DNA of 32,790 nt from NCBI GenBank assembly GCA_019247515.1, contig JAFAOS010000553.1, positions 1-32,790 on the forward strand, written 5' to 3'. This DNA is from Chloroflexota bacterium. GTDB taxonomy: Bacteria; Chloroflexota; UBA6077; CF-72. Of this stretch, positions 10,085 through 17,623 are shown in pieces. The notes under the pieces are model-generated. The model was not told where the DNA came from. It saw only the letters and a list, made by a program, of their open reading frames with translations, and did not search any database. The first letter of the stretch is position 1, and every line of letters begins with the position of its first letter. Position numbers and translations under genes: made by a program.

Positions 10085-11701
10085 GTGGAACCGCTCGCTC
10101 AAGGCTACGTTCTCGAGGCTGGCTGCCGGCTGTCGAAGTCGATGCTGTGGCAGCTACAACGCGAGGTGTACAACCAGCAGGGCGTCCAGGCGTGGAGCAG
10201 CGGCAGCGTGCCGCAGTCCATTACCACCAGCCCGTTCACCGCGCGGGCCTACGCCAGAGTCGTGCTCGGGTATTTGCGAGACGTGGACTCTCAGATCGAC
10301 GCCTCCGCGGCGGTCTACATCCTCGAGCTGGGAGCCGGTTCCGGTCGTTTCGGCTACCGGTTCGTGAAACAGCTGTCGCGGCTACTCCAGCGAAGCGTTC
10401 TCCAGCACACGTCATTCGTCTACATCATGACCGACGTGTCGCCTTCGATGGTCGACTACTGGCAGACGCACCCGAGCCTCCGACCGCTCGCCGAATCTGG
10501 CGTTGTGGACTTCGCGGTGTTCGACGCGGCGCACCCGGATGAGATTCACCTGGTCAACTCCGGCACCGTCCTCCGGCCGGGCAAGGTCGCCAATCCGATG
10601 CTCGTGGTGGCGAATTATCTGTTCGACAGCATTCCGCAGGACTGCTTCAGCGTCGGCGATGGCGTCCTGTTCGAGAACCTGGTCAGCATCAGATCACCCA
10701 ACGCGCCACGTCCAGCTTCAGGTCCGACGCTGCCGCTCCGCGATCTGCAGGTCAGCTTCGAATTGCACCCCACGCGGACGGAATACTACGCGGATCCCGC
10801 GCTCGACGGCATTCTGGATGGTTACCGGCGGCGACTCGACAATGTCATCCTGCTGTTTCCAATCGAGGCCGTGCACTGCCTGGACTTCTTTCACCGCCTG
10901 GCCGACCACGGCGTGCTGTTTCTGATCGGCGACATCGGCACCGCGCGCGAGGGCGACCTGAGCGAACAGTCCTCCGGCGGAATCAGCACCGACAGTAACT
11001 TCTGGTTGTCGGTCAACTTCCATGCCCTGGGGCAGTACGTCGTCGGTCTGGGCGGCAAGGTGCTGCACCCACCCAGCAGCCCGGCCAACCTGAACATTTC
11101 GACATTCATTCTGGGCCAGTCCCCGACCGATTTTGCGGAGACGGAGCTGGCCTACGATGCGGCCATTGGCCAGTGGGGACCAGACGACCTGTCGGTCACC
11201 ACGCGCATGCTGACCGAGCAGGTGGAGAAGATGAGCCGTGGTCAGCTGCTGACCTTTCTACGTTCAGTGGCGTTCGATCCTGACTACGTGGTGCGCTGCG
11301 TGCCGCTGCTGCTGGATTCGCTGCCGGATGTGTCGTGGTCCGGAGCCCAGGACCTGCGCCTGGCGGCTGCCGAAGCGTGGGACATGTACTACCCGATGGG
11401 CAACGACGATGCGGACCTCTTCGACCTGCCCGCCGGTCTGGGCGTGCTGCTGTACACGATCGGCGACTACGCGCAGGGGCTGGAGTATTTTCTCCGCTCG
11501 CTGGAGCTGGTCGGCATGGATCCGAGGACGACATTCAACGTGGCGCTATGCATGAACCGGCTGGAGCGGCGCGAAGAAGCCGTGCAGTGGCTGGAGCGCA
11601 CGCTGGAGCTGGACCCGAGCCATGAGAAGGCGCACGCGATGCGCGCGGAGCTCCTGGGCACCCCCTCTCCCAGAGGGAGAGGGCGCGCGCAGCGCGGGTG
11701 A
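10085..11701 (+). CDS. Methyltransferase-like (MidA-like) protein with C-terminal TPR
   Basis: The frame is open from further upstream, but homology-like sequence starts at M/V-E-P-L-A-Q-G-Y-V, so I take the GTG at 10085 (538 residues). Seen: motif I Y-I-L-E-L-G-A-G-S-G-R-F-G (78-90), T-D-V-S-P-S-M-V-D-Y-W (116-126) and N-Y-L-F-D-S-I-P-Q-D (177-186). The last resembles the N-E-L-x-D-A-x-P motif of MidA-type methyltransferases. Residues about 458-527 look like two tetratricopeptide repeats (E-Y-F-L-R-S-L-E-L, then A-V-Q-W-L-E-R-T-L-E-L-D-P). The final dozen residues, rich in Pro/Arg/Gly, are encoded by the palindromic repeat at 11663, which also supplies the TGA. The target is unknown. Confidence 0.72.
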   Translation: MEPLAQGYVLEAGCRLSKSMLWQLQREVYNQQGVQAWSSGSVPQSITTSPFTARAYARVVLGYLRDVDSQIDASAAVYILELGAGSGRFGYRFVKQLSRLLQRSVLQHTSFVYIMTDVSPSMVDYWQTHPSLRPLAESGVVDFAVFDAAHPDEIHLVNSGTVLRPGKVANPMLVVANYLFDSIPQDCFSVGDGVLFENLVSIRSPNAPRPASGPTLPLRDLQVSFELHPTRTEYYADPALDGILDGYRRRLDNVILLFPIEAVHCLDFFHRLADHGVLFLIGDIGTAREGDLSEQSSGGISTDSNFWLSVNFHALGQYVVGLGGKVLHPPSSPANLNISTFILGQSPTDFAETELAYDAAIGQWGPDDLSVTTRMLTEQVEKMSRGQLLTFLRSVAFDPDYVVRCVPLLLDSLPDVSWSGAQDLRLAAAEAWDMYYPMGNDDADLFDLPAGLGVLLYTIGDYAQGLEYFLRSLELVGMDPRTTFNVALCMNRLERREEAVQWLERTLELDPSHEKAHAMRAELLGTPSPRGRGRAQRG

Positions 11702-11770
11702 GGGCTACGTATCAGCCGGAAGGTAATCCCGCCTGGTAGGTAACCCTCACCCCAGCCCTCTCCCAGAGGG
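11663..11770. repeat. Palindromic composite repeat, full copy, spanning two gene ends
   Basis: Left hairpin CCCTCTCCC / aga / GGGAGAGGG (11663-11683), then GGGTGAGGG (11696-11704), a 39-base core (11705-11743), the inverse CCCTCACCC starting at 11744, and a shortened right hairpin CCCTCT ccc AGAGGG (11756-11770). The core starts CTACGTATCAG and ends CTGGTAGGTAA, like the copy at 29244. The TGA in the left terminus is the stop of the plus-strand gene, and the TCA in the right terminus is the stop of the minus-strand DUF3500 gene. No transposase is encoded, so it would be non-autonomous if mobile. Confidence 0.85.
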
Positions 11771-12925
11771 TTCCGCACTCGGTTTTGAGCTTTGCTCGCG
11801 CGTCACCACGTACGGCAGGTGATCACTGGCGTAGTGCTGCATCAGCAGGTCATCGCCGAAATCGTTGTCGGGATCGCGCCACACGGTGTGGATGTGATTG
11901 GCTTCGCCTGGCAAGCCACCCCCCACCTGGGCATTTTCGAACTCCACCAGGAAGCTCGGCCCCTGCACGCGATAGTAGTGCGGCTTGCCGCGCTCCGGAT
12001 GTCCCGCCCAGGCGAAGGTGAACTGCTCGAGTCCACCATTTTCCAAACGCGAAACGTGCAGGGCGGCGATTTCGGGCGGCAGGCGCGAGATGTAGCCGGC
12101 GATCACGTCCTTGAACAACGAGAACTGCGCCGAGGACATGGAGCCACCCGCCAACCCCTTTGCCCGGTGGCGGATCCACTTCAGCATCTCGCGATCGTGG
12201 TCCGAAATCACGTAGTGGTCAAACCCCAGCTCGTGATCGCCCGGCAGCTCCTCGTCGCCTAGCTTCTTGACGACGCGCGTCACGAAGTCCGGTGGCGCGA
12301 CGTCGTGGATGATCGCCTGGCCGCGCTGTGTGGTGTCGAGCGCTTCCAGCAGGCGAAAGCCGCGGTCTTCGTCGTCCTTGAGGGGTTTGAAGACCCCGAA
12401 CTCGGCTGGCTCGGCGCCCAACAACAGTGGTGTCGACGCCACGTAGCGGCCTTCGACAATGGTGAAGTTGACCGCGACGTGGTGGCCGACCATACGCCAG
12501 GCCCAGGTCTGCTCGGCGTGTGGCTCGCCGAAGAAGCTGAACTGGTACTTGCCGGAGTGCCGGAACTCGGCGGCGGCCAGCCCGGCGCGCGGAGCGTTCA
12601 GCTCGCGCAGGACGTTTTCGAAGGCCATGATCGAGACGGCCTGCGCGTACCCGGGCAGGCTCAGCGCCGAGGCCAGCAGCTGCTGCGCCAGCACTTGCTG
12701 GCGATCGGTCATCTCGCGCAGCGGCAGACCGCGCGGACGATATTTCGGAATGAAATCCCAATCGCGGCGCTCGTCTTCGTCCTCGAAAGCAAACAGGGCT
12801 TTGGCCAGTTGCTCGCGATTGAGATTGCTGAGCAGCGCGTCGGCAGCGGAGCGCATGCGGTTGGCGTAGCCGCGCATGTCCAGACGCAGGTCCAGCGTGG
12901 TGGGCCGTTCGAGAGTCGATGCCAT
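11747..12925 (-). CDS. DUF3500 family protein
   Basis: 392 residues from the ATG at 12925, which overlaps the nucleosidase stop by one base (TGATG); this overlap decides the start. The middle of the protein carries the DUF3500 (PF12006) core: F-R-H-S-G-K-Y-Q-F-S-F-F-G-E-P, then W-A-W-R-M-V-G-H-H-V-A-V-N-F-T, then G-A-E-P-A-E-F-G. Further on are W-A-G-H-P-E-R-G-K-P-H-Y-Y-R-V-Q-G and N-H-I-H-T-V-W-R-D, rich in His and aromatic residues. The function of the family is unknown. The conserved His pairs would suit metal binding (inference). No signal peptide is seen. The final seven residues or so and the stop come from the palindromic repeat. It is the third gene of a coupled operon after crotonase and nucleosidase. 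Confidence 0.85.
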   Translation of the reverse strand: MASTLERPTTLDLRLDMRGYANRMRSAADALLSNLNREQLAKALFAFEDEDERRDWDFIPKYRPRGLPLREMTDRQQVLAQQLLASALSLPGYAQAVSIMAFENVLRELNAPRAGLAAAEFRHSGKYQFSFFGEPHAEQTWAWRMVGHHVAVNFTIVEGRYVASTPLLLGAEPAEFGVFKPLKDDEDRGFRLLEALDTTQRGQAIIHDVAPPDFVTRVVKKLGDEELPGDHELGFDHYVISDHDREMLKWIRHRAKGLAGGSMSSAQFSLFKDVIAGYISRLPPEIAALHVSRLENGGLEQFTFAWAGHPERGKPHYYRVQGPSFLVEFENAQVGGGLPGEANHIHTVWRDPDNDFGDDLLMQHYASDHLPYVVTREQSSKPSAEPSGRGLG

Positions 12926-13695
12926 CACGTGCAGGATAGTGCGCGTACCACCGCCAGCGTGAACGCCGCGGCGCGCCGGGCGACCTGAGCCGCGCCGATT
13001 TCGTCCAGCAGCGCCGAGCCGCTCGAGGTGGACCGCAGCAGCTCGTTGTTGGAGATGTCCTTGATCGTCAGAAACGGCACATGCTGACTGGCACACACCA
13101 GACCGACGGCCGCCGCCTCCATGTCCTCGCACACCGAGGCGTGTCGTGCGACGATCGCGGCGATGCTCGACGGTGCGCGGTTCCAGCGATCCGCCGAGGC
13201 AACCGTGCCGAAGACGACGCGCGGCGATCGATGGGGCACGCTGGCGGGCCAGCCGAGCTCGGCCGGCCATGGCTCGTGCCCATCGCCAACGGCCTCCGCC
13301 ACGCGACGCGCGGCCTCGACCAGCGCCGCGTCACAGGCGAGGCTCTCGACGCGACGCTGCTCGCCGTCGGCGACGTAGTACATCCCGTGGTAGTCGAGCC
13401 TGCCGTCGGCGGTCTCGCGATAGTTGTCGTAGGCCACGATCCGCTCGCCAACCACCACGTCGCCGGGCAGCAGCTCGAGATAGTGGGCGCCGGCGCAGCC
13501 GTAGTTGATGACCGCGCGCGGGCGGTGGCGAGTGATGACGTCCTGGGTGGCTGCGGCGGCGCTGACCATGCCCATGCCCGAGACGACCAGCACCACGTCG
13601 TCGTCGACCGGATCGGACGCCAGCAGGCCGCGCAGGTGCGCCAGCTCCCAGTCGAGGGCGCAGATAACGGCGATTGGGCCTCTGGAGCTGGTCAG
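12925..13695 (-). CDS. MTA/SAH nucleosidase-like phosphorylase family protein
   Basis: PNP/UDP-phosphorylase superfamily, close to 5'-methylthioadenosine/S-adenosylhomocysteine nucleosidase. Seen after the first standard start (GTG at 13596): S-G-M-G-M-V-S-A-A, N-Y-G-C-A-G-A, C-E-D-M-E-A-A-A-V with the ribose-binding Glu, and T-I-K-D-I-S-N-N with the catalytic Asp. The frame is open further upstream and reads I-A-V-I-C-A-L-D-W-E-L-A-H-L, which matches the family's first strand and the Glu equivalent to E. coli MTAN E12. No ATG, GTG or TTG covers this part, so I extend to the CTG at 13695, which overlaps the crotonase stop (CTGA). Using 13596 would give a truncated 223-residue protein. It would cleave the glycosidic bond of a purine nucleoside; the exact substrate is open. 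Confidence 0.75.
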   Translation of the reverse strand: MTSSRGPIAVICALDWELAHLRGLLASDPVDDDVVLVVSGMGMVSAAAATQDVITRHRPRAVINYGCAGAHYLELLPGDVVVGERIVAYDNYRETADGRLDYHGMYYVADGEQRRVESLACDAALVEAARRVAEAVGDGHEPWPAELGWPASVPHRSPRVVFGTVASADRWNRAPSSIAAIVARHASVCEDMEAAAVGLVCASQHVPFLTIKDISNNELLRSTSSGSALLDEIGAAQVARRAAAFTLAVVRALSCT

Positions 13696-14534
13696 CGGCC
13701 TTTGAAGCGGGGCTTGCGCTTCTCCAGAAACGCTGCCCGGCCCTCGCGATAGTCCTCACTGTCGAAACACGCCACCGACGCGCGCGCGACGGCGGCCGGA
13801 TCGCGCTCCTGAGCGTCCAGCAGCAACTGGTTGATCGTCAATCGTGACGCGGCCACCGACAGCGGCGCGTTGTTGGCAATGATCTGCGCCAGCTCGAACA
13901 CGTGTGTCTCCAGGTCTTCGGGCGCGACGACGCGGTTGATCAGCCCGATGCGCAGCGCTTCCTCGGCCCCGAAGCGTTCGCCGGTATACATGATCATCCG
14001 CGCATTGGCCGGTCCGACGAGCGAGACCAGGTTGCGCAGCCCTTCGAGCCCGTAGGCAATGCCGAGCTTTGCCGCGGGGATGCCGAACTGACTGTCGGAC
14101 GAGGCGATGCGCAGATCCGTCTGCATCGCGATGGCCAGGCCGCCGCCCAGGCAGTAGCCCCGCACTCGAGCAATGGTCGGCTTCGGAAAGCTCGCCAGCT
14201 TGCGCCGACCCACCGACGTTTGCTCGTCGTAGGCCCGCTGCGCGTCGGCGTTCGATCGCTGCTGCTCGAACTGGCTGATGTCCGCGCCGGAGACGAACGC
14301 GCGCGTTCCAGCGCCCGTCAGGACGACCACGCGCACGCCGTCGTCGGCGGCGAACTCGTCCAGGATCTGGCCGAGGCCACCCCACATCTCCACGGAAATC
14401 GCGTTGTGCTTTGACGGCTGGTTGAACGTCACCACGCCGACACCATCCTGTCGGGCGGCCAGCATCTTGCCGCCGGCGTACTCGCGGGGTGCGACGTCGG
14501 CGGCCAGGGTCGAGCTCTGCTGCATAGCGACCAT
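13692..14534 (-). CDS. Enoyl-CoA hydratase/isomerase (crotonase) family protein
   Basis: 280 residues from the ATG at 14534, which has AGGA four bases upstream; a second ATG at 14525 is possible. Crotonase fold: N-Q-P-S-K-H-N-A-I-S (38-47), oxyanion-hole strands A-F-V-S-G-A-D-I-S (79-87) and R-G-Y-C-L-G-G-G-L-A-I-A-M (125-137). The two Glu residues that hydrate enoyl-CoA in the classic enzyme (rat E144 and E164) line up with A134 and A154. Ordinary hydratase chemistry is therefore not expected, though the CoA thioester site looks intact. The C-terminal F-L-E-K-R-K-P-R-F-K is common in the superfamily. First gene of the operon with the nucleosidase and DUF3500; 14 bases separate it from the divergent nitrilase homologue. 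Confidence 0.9.
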   Translation of the reverse strand: MVAMQQSSTLAADVAPREYAGGKMLAARQDGVGVVTFNQPSKHNAISVEMWGGLGQILDEFAADDGVRVVVLTGAGTRAFVSGADISQFEQQRSNADAQRAYDEQTSVGRRKLASFPKPTIARVRGYCLGGGLAIAMQTDLRIASSDSQFGIPAAKLGIAYGLEGLRNLVSLVGPANARMIMYTGERFGAEEALRIGLINRVVAPEDLETHVFELAQIIANNAPLSVAASRLTINQLLLDAQERDPAAVARASVACFDSEDYREGRAAFLEKRKPRFKGR

Positions 14535-14548
14535 CGTATCCTGGCGAG

Positions 14549-15610
14549 GTGCCAGATCCGTATACGGCGGTCGGCCTGATTCCGACCGTGCGCGGTGTTC
14601 GAAAACGCGCCGAGATCCAGCGCAACCTGGATCACATCGGACATCTGATCGCGGCCGCCTCGTGGCTGTCGAGCCTGGATCTCCCCGTTCGACTGGTGCT
14701 GCTGCCCGAGGGCGCGCTGCAGGGGTTCACCGACGAAGTCTTCGACCTTGATCACGTGACGTACGCGCGCGACACGGCCATCGACGTGCCCGGGCCTGAA
14801 ACCCGGTTTCTCGGCGATCTCGCCAGACACTGGAACACCTTCATCATGGGCCAGGCCAAGGCGCGCCACCCGGAGTTTGCCGACCGCTTCTTCAATGTGG
14901 GTTTCGCCATCGATCCGACTGGCGAAGTGGTGTTGAAGCACTACAAGCTCGCCACGCTGTATCCGGTCGAACACTCGGTGACACCCCACGACGTGTGGGA
15001 CCGCTGGATCGAGCTGTACGGCTGCACGCTGGATGCGTTCTTTCCGGTGGCCGACACCGAAATTGGCCGCCTGGCGGTGCTGATGGCCAACGAGGGCTCG
15101 TATCCCGAAAACGCCCGCGGGCTGGCGATGAATGGCGCCGAAGTGGTGTATCGAGCTTCGTACCCGCATCCGCACACGGGCAACGAATTCTTCGAGATCC
15201 AGAATCGCGCCCGTGCGCTGGATAACAACTTTTATGTCTTGGCCCCGAACCTGGCTACCTACTACCTGGAGCAGGATTCAGACTTGCCGATCGACACCTT
15301 CGGCGGCCAATCGATGATCGTCGATTACAAGGGCAAGGTCGTCGGCAAGCACCTGTATGGCGCCGGGTCGTCCTACATGGCCGGCACCGTCGACATCGAC
15401 GCGCTGAGAAAGTTCCGCGCGCAGGCGCAGTGGGACAACTGGATGAAGGACCTGCGCACGGAGCTGTACCAGCTGGTGTACGCGGACTCGATCTATCCCA
15501 AGAACCTGTATCTGAACCGCCCGCCGTACACCCACGCCGAATTCCGCCGCGAGGTCATCGACAAGCAGATCGCGCTTATGCACGAGCGAGACATCTGGAA
15601 ACGCCCGTAA
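14549..15610 (+). CDS. Nitrilase-superfamily protein lacking the catalytic cysteine
   Basis: 353 residues from a GTG. The fold and layout resemble aliphatic amidase/formamidase members of the carbon-nitrogen hydrolase superfamily. E54 (L-L-P-E-G-A-L) and K133 (K-H-Y-K-L) of the Glu-Lys-Cys triad are in place. The nucleophile segment reads V-L-M-A-N-E-G-S-Y-P-E (177-187), where active members have I-I-C-D-D-G-N-Y-P-E, so the Cys position is A180 (codon GCC at 15086-15088). The rest of the block (A-M-N-G-A-E-V-V-Y-R, then A-R-A-L-D-N-N-F-Y-V) is well kept. It is either a pseudoenzyme with a binding or scaffold role, or uses other chemistry. It is divergent from the crotonase operon and ends 12 bases from the convergent glycosidase gene. 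Confidence 0.88.
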   Translation: MPDPYTAVGLIPTVRGVRKRAEIQRNLDHIGHLIAAASWLSSLDLPVRLVLLPEGALQGFTDEVFDLDHVTYARDTAIDVPGPETRFLGDLARHWNTFIMGQAKARHPEFADRFFNVGFAIDPTGEVVLKHYKLATLYPVEHSVTPHDVWDRWIELYGCTLDAFFPVADTEIGRLAVLMANEGSYPENARGLAMNGAEVVYRASYPHPHTGNEFFEIQNRARALDNNFYVLAPNLATYYLEQDSDLPIDTFGGQSMIVDYKGKVVGKHLYGAGSSYMAGTVDIDALRKFRAQAQWDNWMKDLRTELYQLVYADSIYPKNLYLNRPPYTHAEFRREVIDKQIALMHERDIWKRP

Positions 15611-15622
15611 TAGCGGAGATGC

Positions 15623-17578
15623 TCAGGCGCAGCTCGCCGTCGGCTTCTGCTGCCACTCCGGCAGCGGCGTGGGCGTCGGCGGGGGTGTGGGTGTTGCCGT
15701 CGCACCCGCGGCTGGGGCGTTGGTATCGGCCGTCGGAGTGGGCGTAGCCACGGGCGTCGGCGGCACCAGTGAGTAGGTGTACCGCGAGGCGTGCGTCGTC
15801 ACGTTGTTGACGTCCATCCAGAAATCGATGCTCTTGCCCGCCAGCGCCGCTCCGATGTCCACCAGGTTGAAGTCCCAGACCGGGTAGGTCAGCCCGCTGT
15901 CGGTCAGCATGCGTTTGACGCCGGTGGTCACCAGCTGCGTCGGGCCGCCGTCGATGGACTCGAAGAGACGAACCGTGGGCTCCCAGCGGCACGGAACGGG
16001 CGTCGTCGTGTTCGGCGCCAGCAGCACGCCGGTGATGTTCGCCGCCACTCCGCTGGCGTCTCGCGGCCACACCAGCTGAATCGGCGCGTCGACCTCCGTC
16101 GGGATCGGCGCGACCTTTTCCACCAGAATGCGCGGCTCGCCGCCGACCAGATACTCCGACGGATCGCGCGGATCCGTATTGTCCGCCGACGGATACAGCT
16201 CCAGCGAATACACGCCGTTCTGCGCGACCACCTCACCGGTGTCTTTGCCAAACTTGTCGATTACCTCGGCGCTTTTGGCGGCCGCCGGAATTTTGGCCGT
16301 CACCTGCCTGGGCGACGCGTTCCACACGATCATGTCGCGCTCCGTGCCGCGCTCGAGCGTCACCCGGTTGACCGCCGCCGGCCAGATCCACTGGGTCCGA
16401 TTGGCGTCGTCCTGCAGCAGAGCCGTGATCTGGGCGTCGGTGGGTATCTCGCTGGCGCCATCCCACGTGTACACCGCGCTGGTCGGCTTGCTCATGTATT
16501 TGACGGCGGTCTGATATGCGTTGAACGCCGGACGCACCGAGCCGTCGTTGCGCACCAGACCATAGAGCTCGTTGGCTCCTTCGCGAGCTTCGTCGGTGAA
16601 CTTGTAGATGCTCATGCGCTCGGCGCCCGCCGCGCGCGCCAGCGCGAACGCCTGGATGATGTACGACGCCTGCTGGTCCATGGTGGCGTGGAAGGCGGGC
16701 GGCAGCGGATTCATGGGATCGTCGTCCGGCACCACGTTGGATTCGCCGACCCAGATCGGCTTGCTGACGTCGTACTGGTCCATCGCGCGCTGGTACAGGC
16801 GAATCGCGTTGTAAATGTTCAGCGGATTGGTGTACTGGTGCACGTCGACAATGTCGAAGTAGTCACCGTTGGCTTTCGCAGTCGGGTCATGCGATGCCGC
16901 CTCCATGAAGCGCGCCAGGTACAGCGGTCGTCCGCCGTCCTTGTCCAGCCAGTAGGTCAGACCCGGCAGGACAACCTTGGCATTCGGGTTGGCCTTTTTG
17001 ATGGCCTGGTACGCCACCTTCACCAGCTGGTACAGGTCGCTGATCGTGCCGTCCCAGGTGTACAGAATCTGGTTGTTGTAGAGGTCCGGCTCGTTCCACA
17101 CGACCCAGGTGTTGATCTGTCCGGCGTAGCGCGCGGCGAGCTTGTACATGAACTGGCCCCAGTAGTTCTTGGGGTCGTCGAACGGCAGGTACAGGTTGGC
17201 GGGTACGTTGGTCGGCTGCGGGTGCTGGGGCGTGCTGGTGGCCCACTGGGGCGTGTACGTCGCCAGCCCGACGACCTGGATCCCACGCCCGATCTCCTGG
17301 GCGACCTGCTGGTCGCTGAAGTAGCCGTCGTTCCACACGTTCGGACCGGTCTTCTGGATCAGCGACCACGGAAAGATCAGGCGTTCCCACTGCACGCCCG
17401 CCTGCTGGGCGCGGTCCGGGTTGTAAATCGCCTGGACGGCGCCGAAGAAGCGTTCGTTGGTGTCAGTCGCGGCCGTGGGAGCAGTTTGCGCCGATGCAGG
17501 GACGGTGGCCGTCAGGAGCACCATCAGGGTGACCAGGAACGACGCAGCGCGAGTTCGAGCCGGTCCATGAAGTCGCAT
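15623..17578 (-). CDS. Secreted clan-A type glycoside hydrolase (GH39/GH5-like)
   Basis: 651 residues. A signal peptide (about 1-30, ending A-S-A-Q) marks it as exported. A TIM-barrel follows with V-V-W-N-E-P-D (acid/base E163) and P-I-W-V-G-E-S-N-V (nucleophile E279), the spacing of clan GH-A enzymes such as GH39 or GH5. H-Q-Y-T-N (247-251) probably lines the active site. After the barrel (about 40-375) come beta-rich regions and a C-terminal Pro/Thr tract with repeated T-P-T-P units before a final S-C-A. Such linkers often join a surface anchor or an omitted binding domain. The gene is 45 bases downstream of the sugar-binding lipoprotein gene, so the pair probably degrades and captures an extracellular glycan. 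The substrate is not identifiable. Confidence 0.82.
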   Translation of the reverse strand: MRLHGPARTRAASFLVTLMVLLTATVPASAQTAPTAATDTNERFFGAVQAIYNPDRAQQAGVQWERLIFPWSLIQKTGPNVWNDGYFSDQQVAQEIGRGIQVVGLATYTPQWATSTPQHPQPTNVPANLYLPFDDPKNYWGQFMYKLAARYAGQINTWVVWNEPDLYNNQILYTWDGTISDLYQLVKVAYQAIKKANPNAKVVLPGLTYWLDKDGGRPLYLARFMEAASHDPTAKANGDYFDIVDVHQYTNPLNIYNAIRLYQRAMDQYDVSKPIWVGESNVVPDDDPMNPLPPAFHATMDQQASYIIQAFALARAAGAERMSIYKFTDEAREGANELYGLVRNDGSVRPAFNAYQTAVKYMSKPTSAVYTWDGASEIPTDAQITALLQDDANRTQWIWPAAVNRVTLERGTERDMIVWNASPRQVTAKIPAAAKSAEVIDKFGKDTGEVVAQNGVYSLELYPSADNTDPRDPSEYLVGGEPRILVEKVAPIPTEVDAPIQLVWPRDASGVAANITGVLLAPNTTTPVPCRWEPTVRLFESIDGGPTQLVTTGVKRMLTDSGLTYPVWDFNLVDIGAALAGKSIDFWMDVNNVTTHASRYTYSLVPPTPVATPTPTADTNAPAAGATATPTPPPTPTPLPEWQQKPTASCA

Positions 17579-17623
17579 GCCGCACGGGAGAATACCGCGC
17601 CGAGGGCGCAGCTTTCCCGGAAG

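Noticed and set aside
11663..11770. Hairpins of the repeat read as classical terminators or as a CRISPR-like array
   Set aside because: No T-tract follows the stems, the copies are far apart, and there are no regular spacers. They may still stop or stabilise transcripts, but that is not shown.
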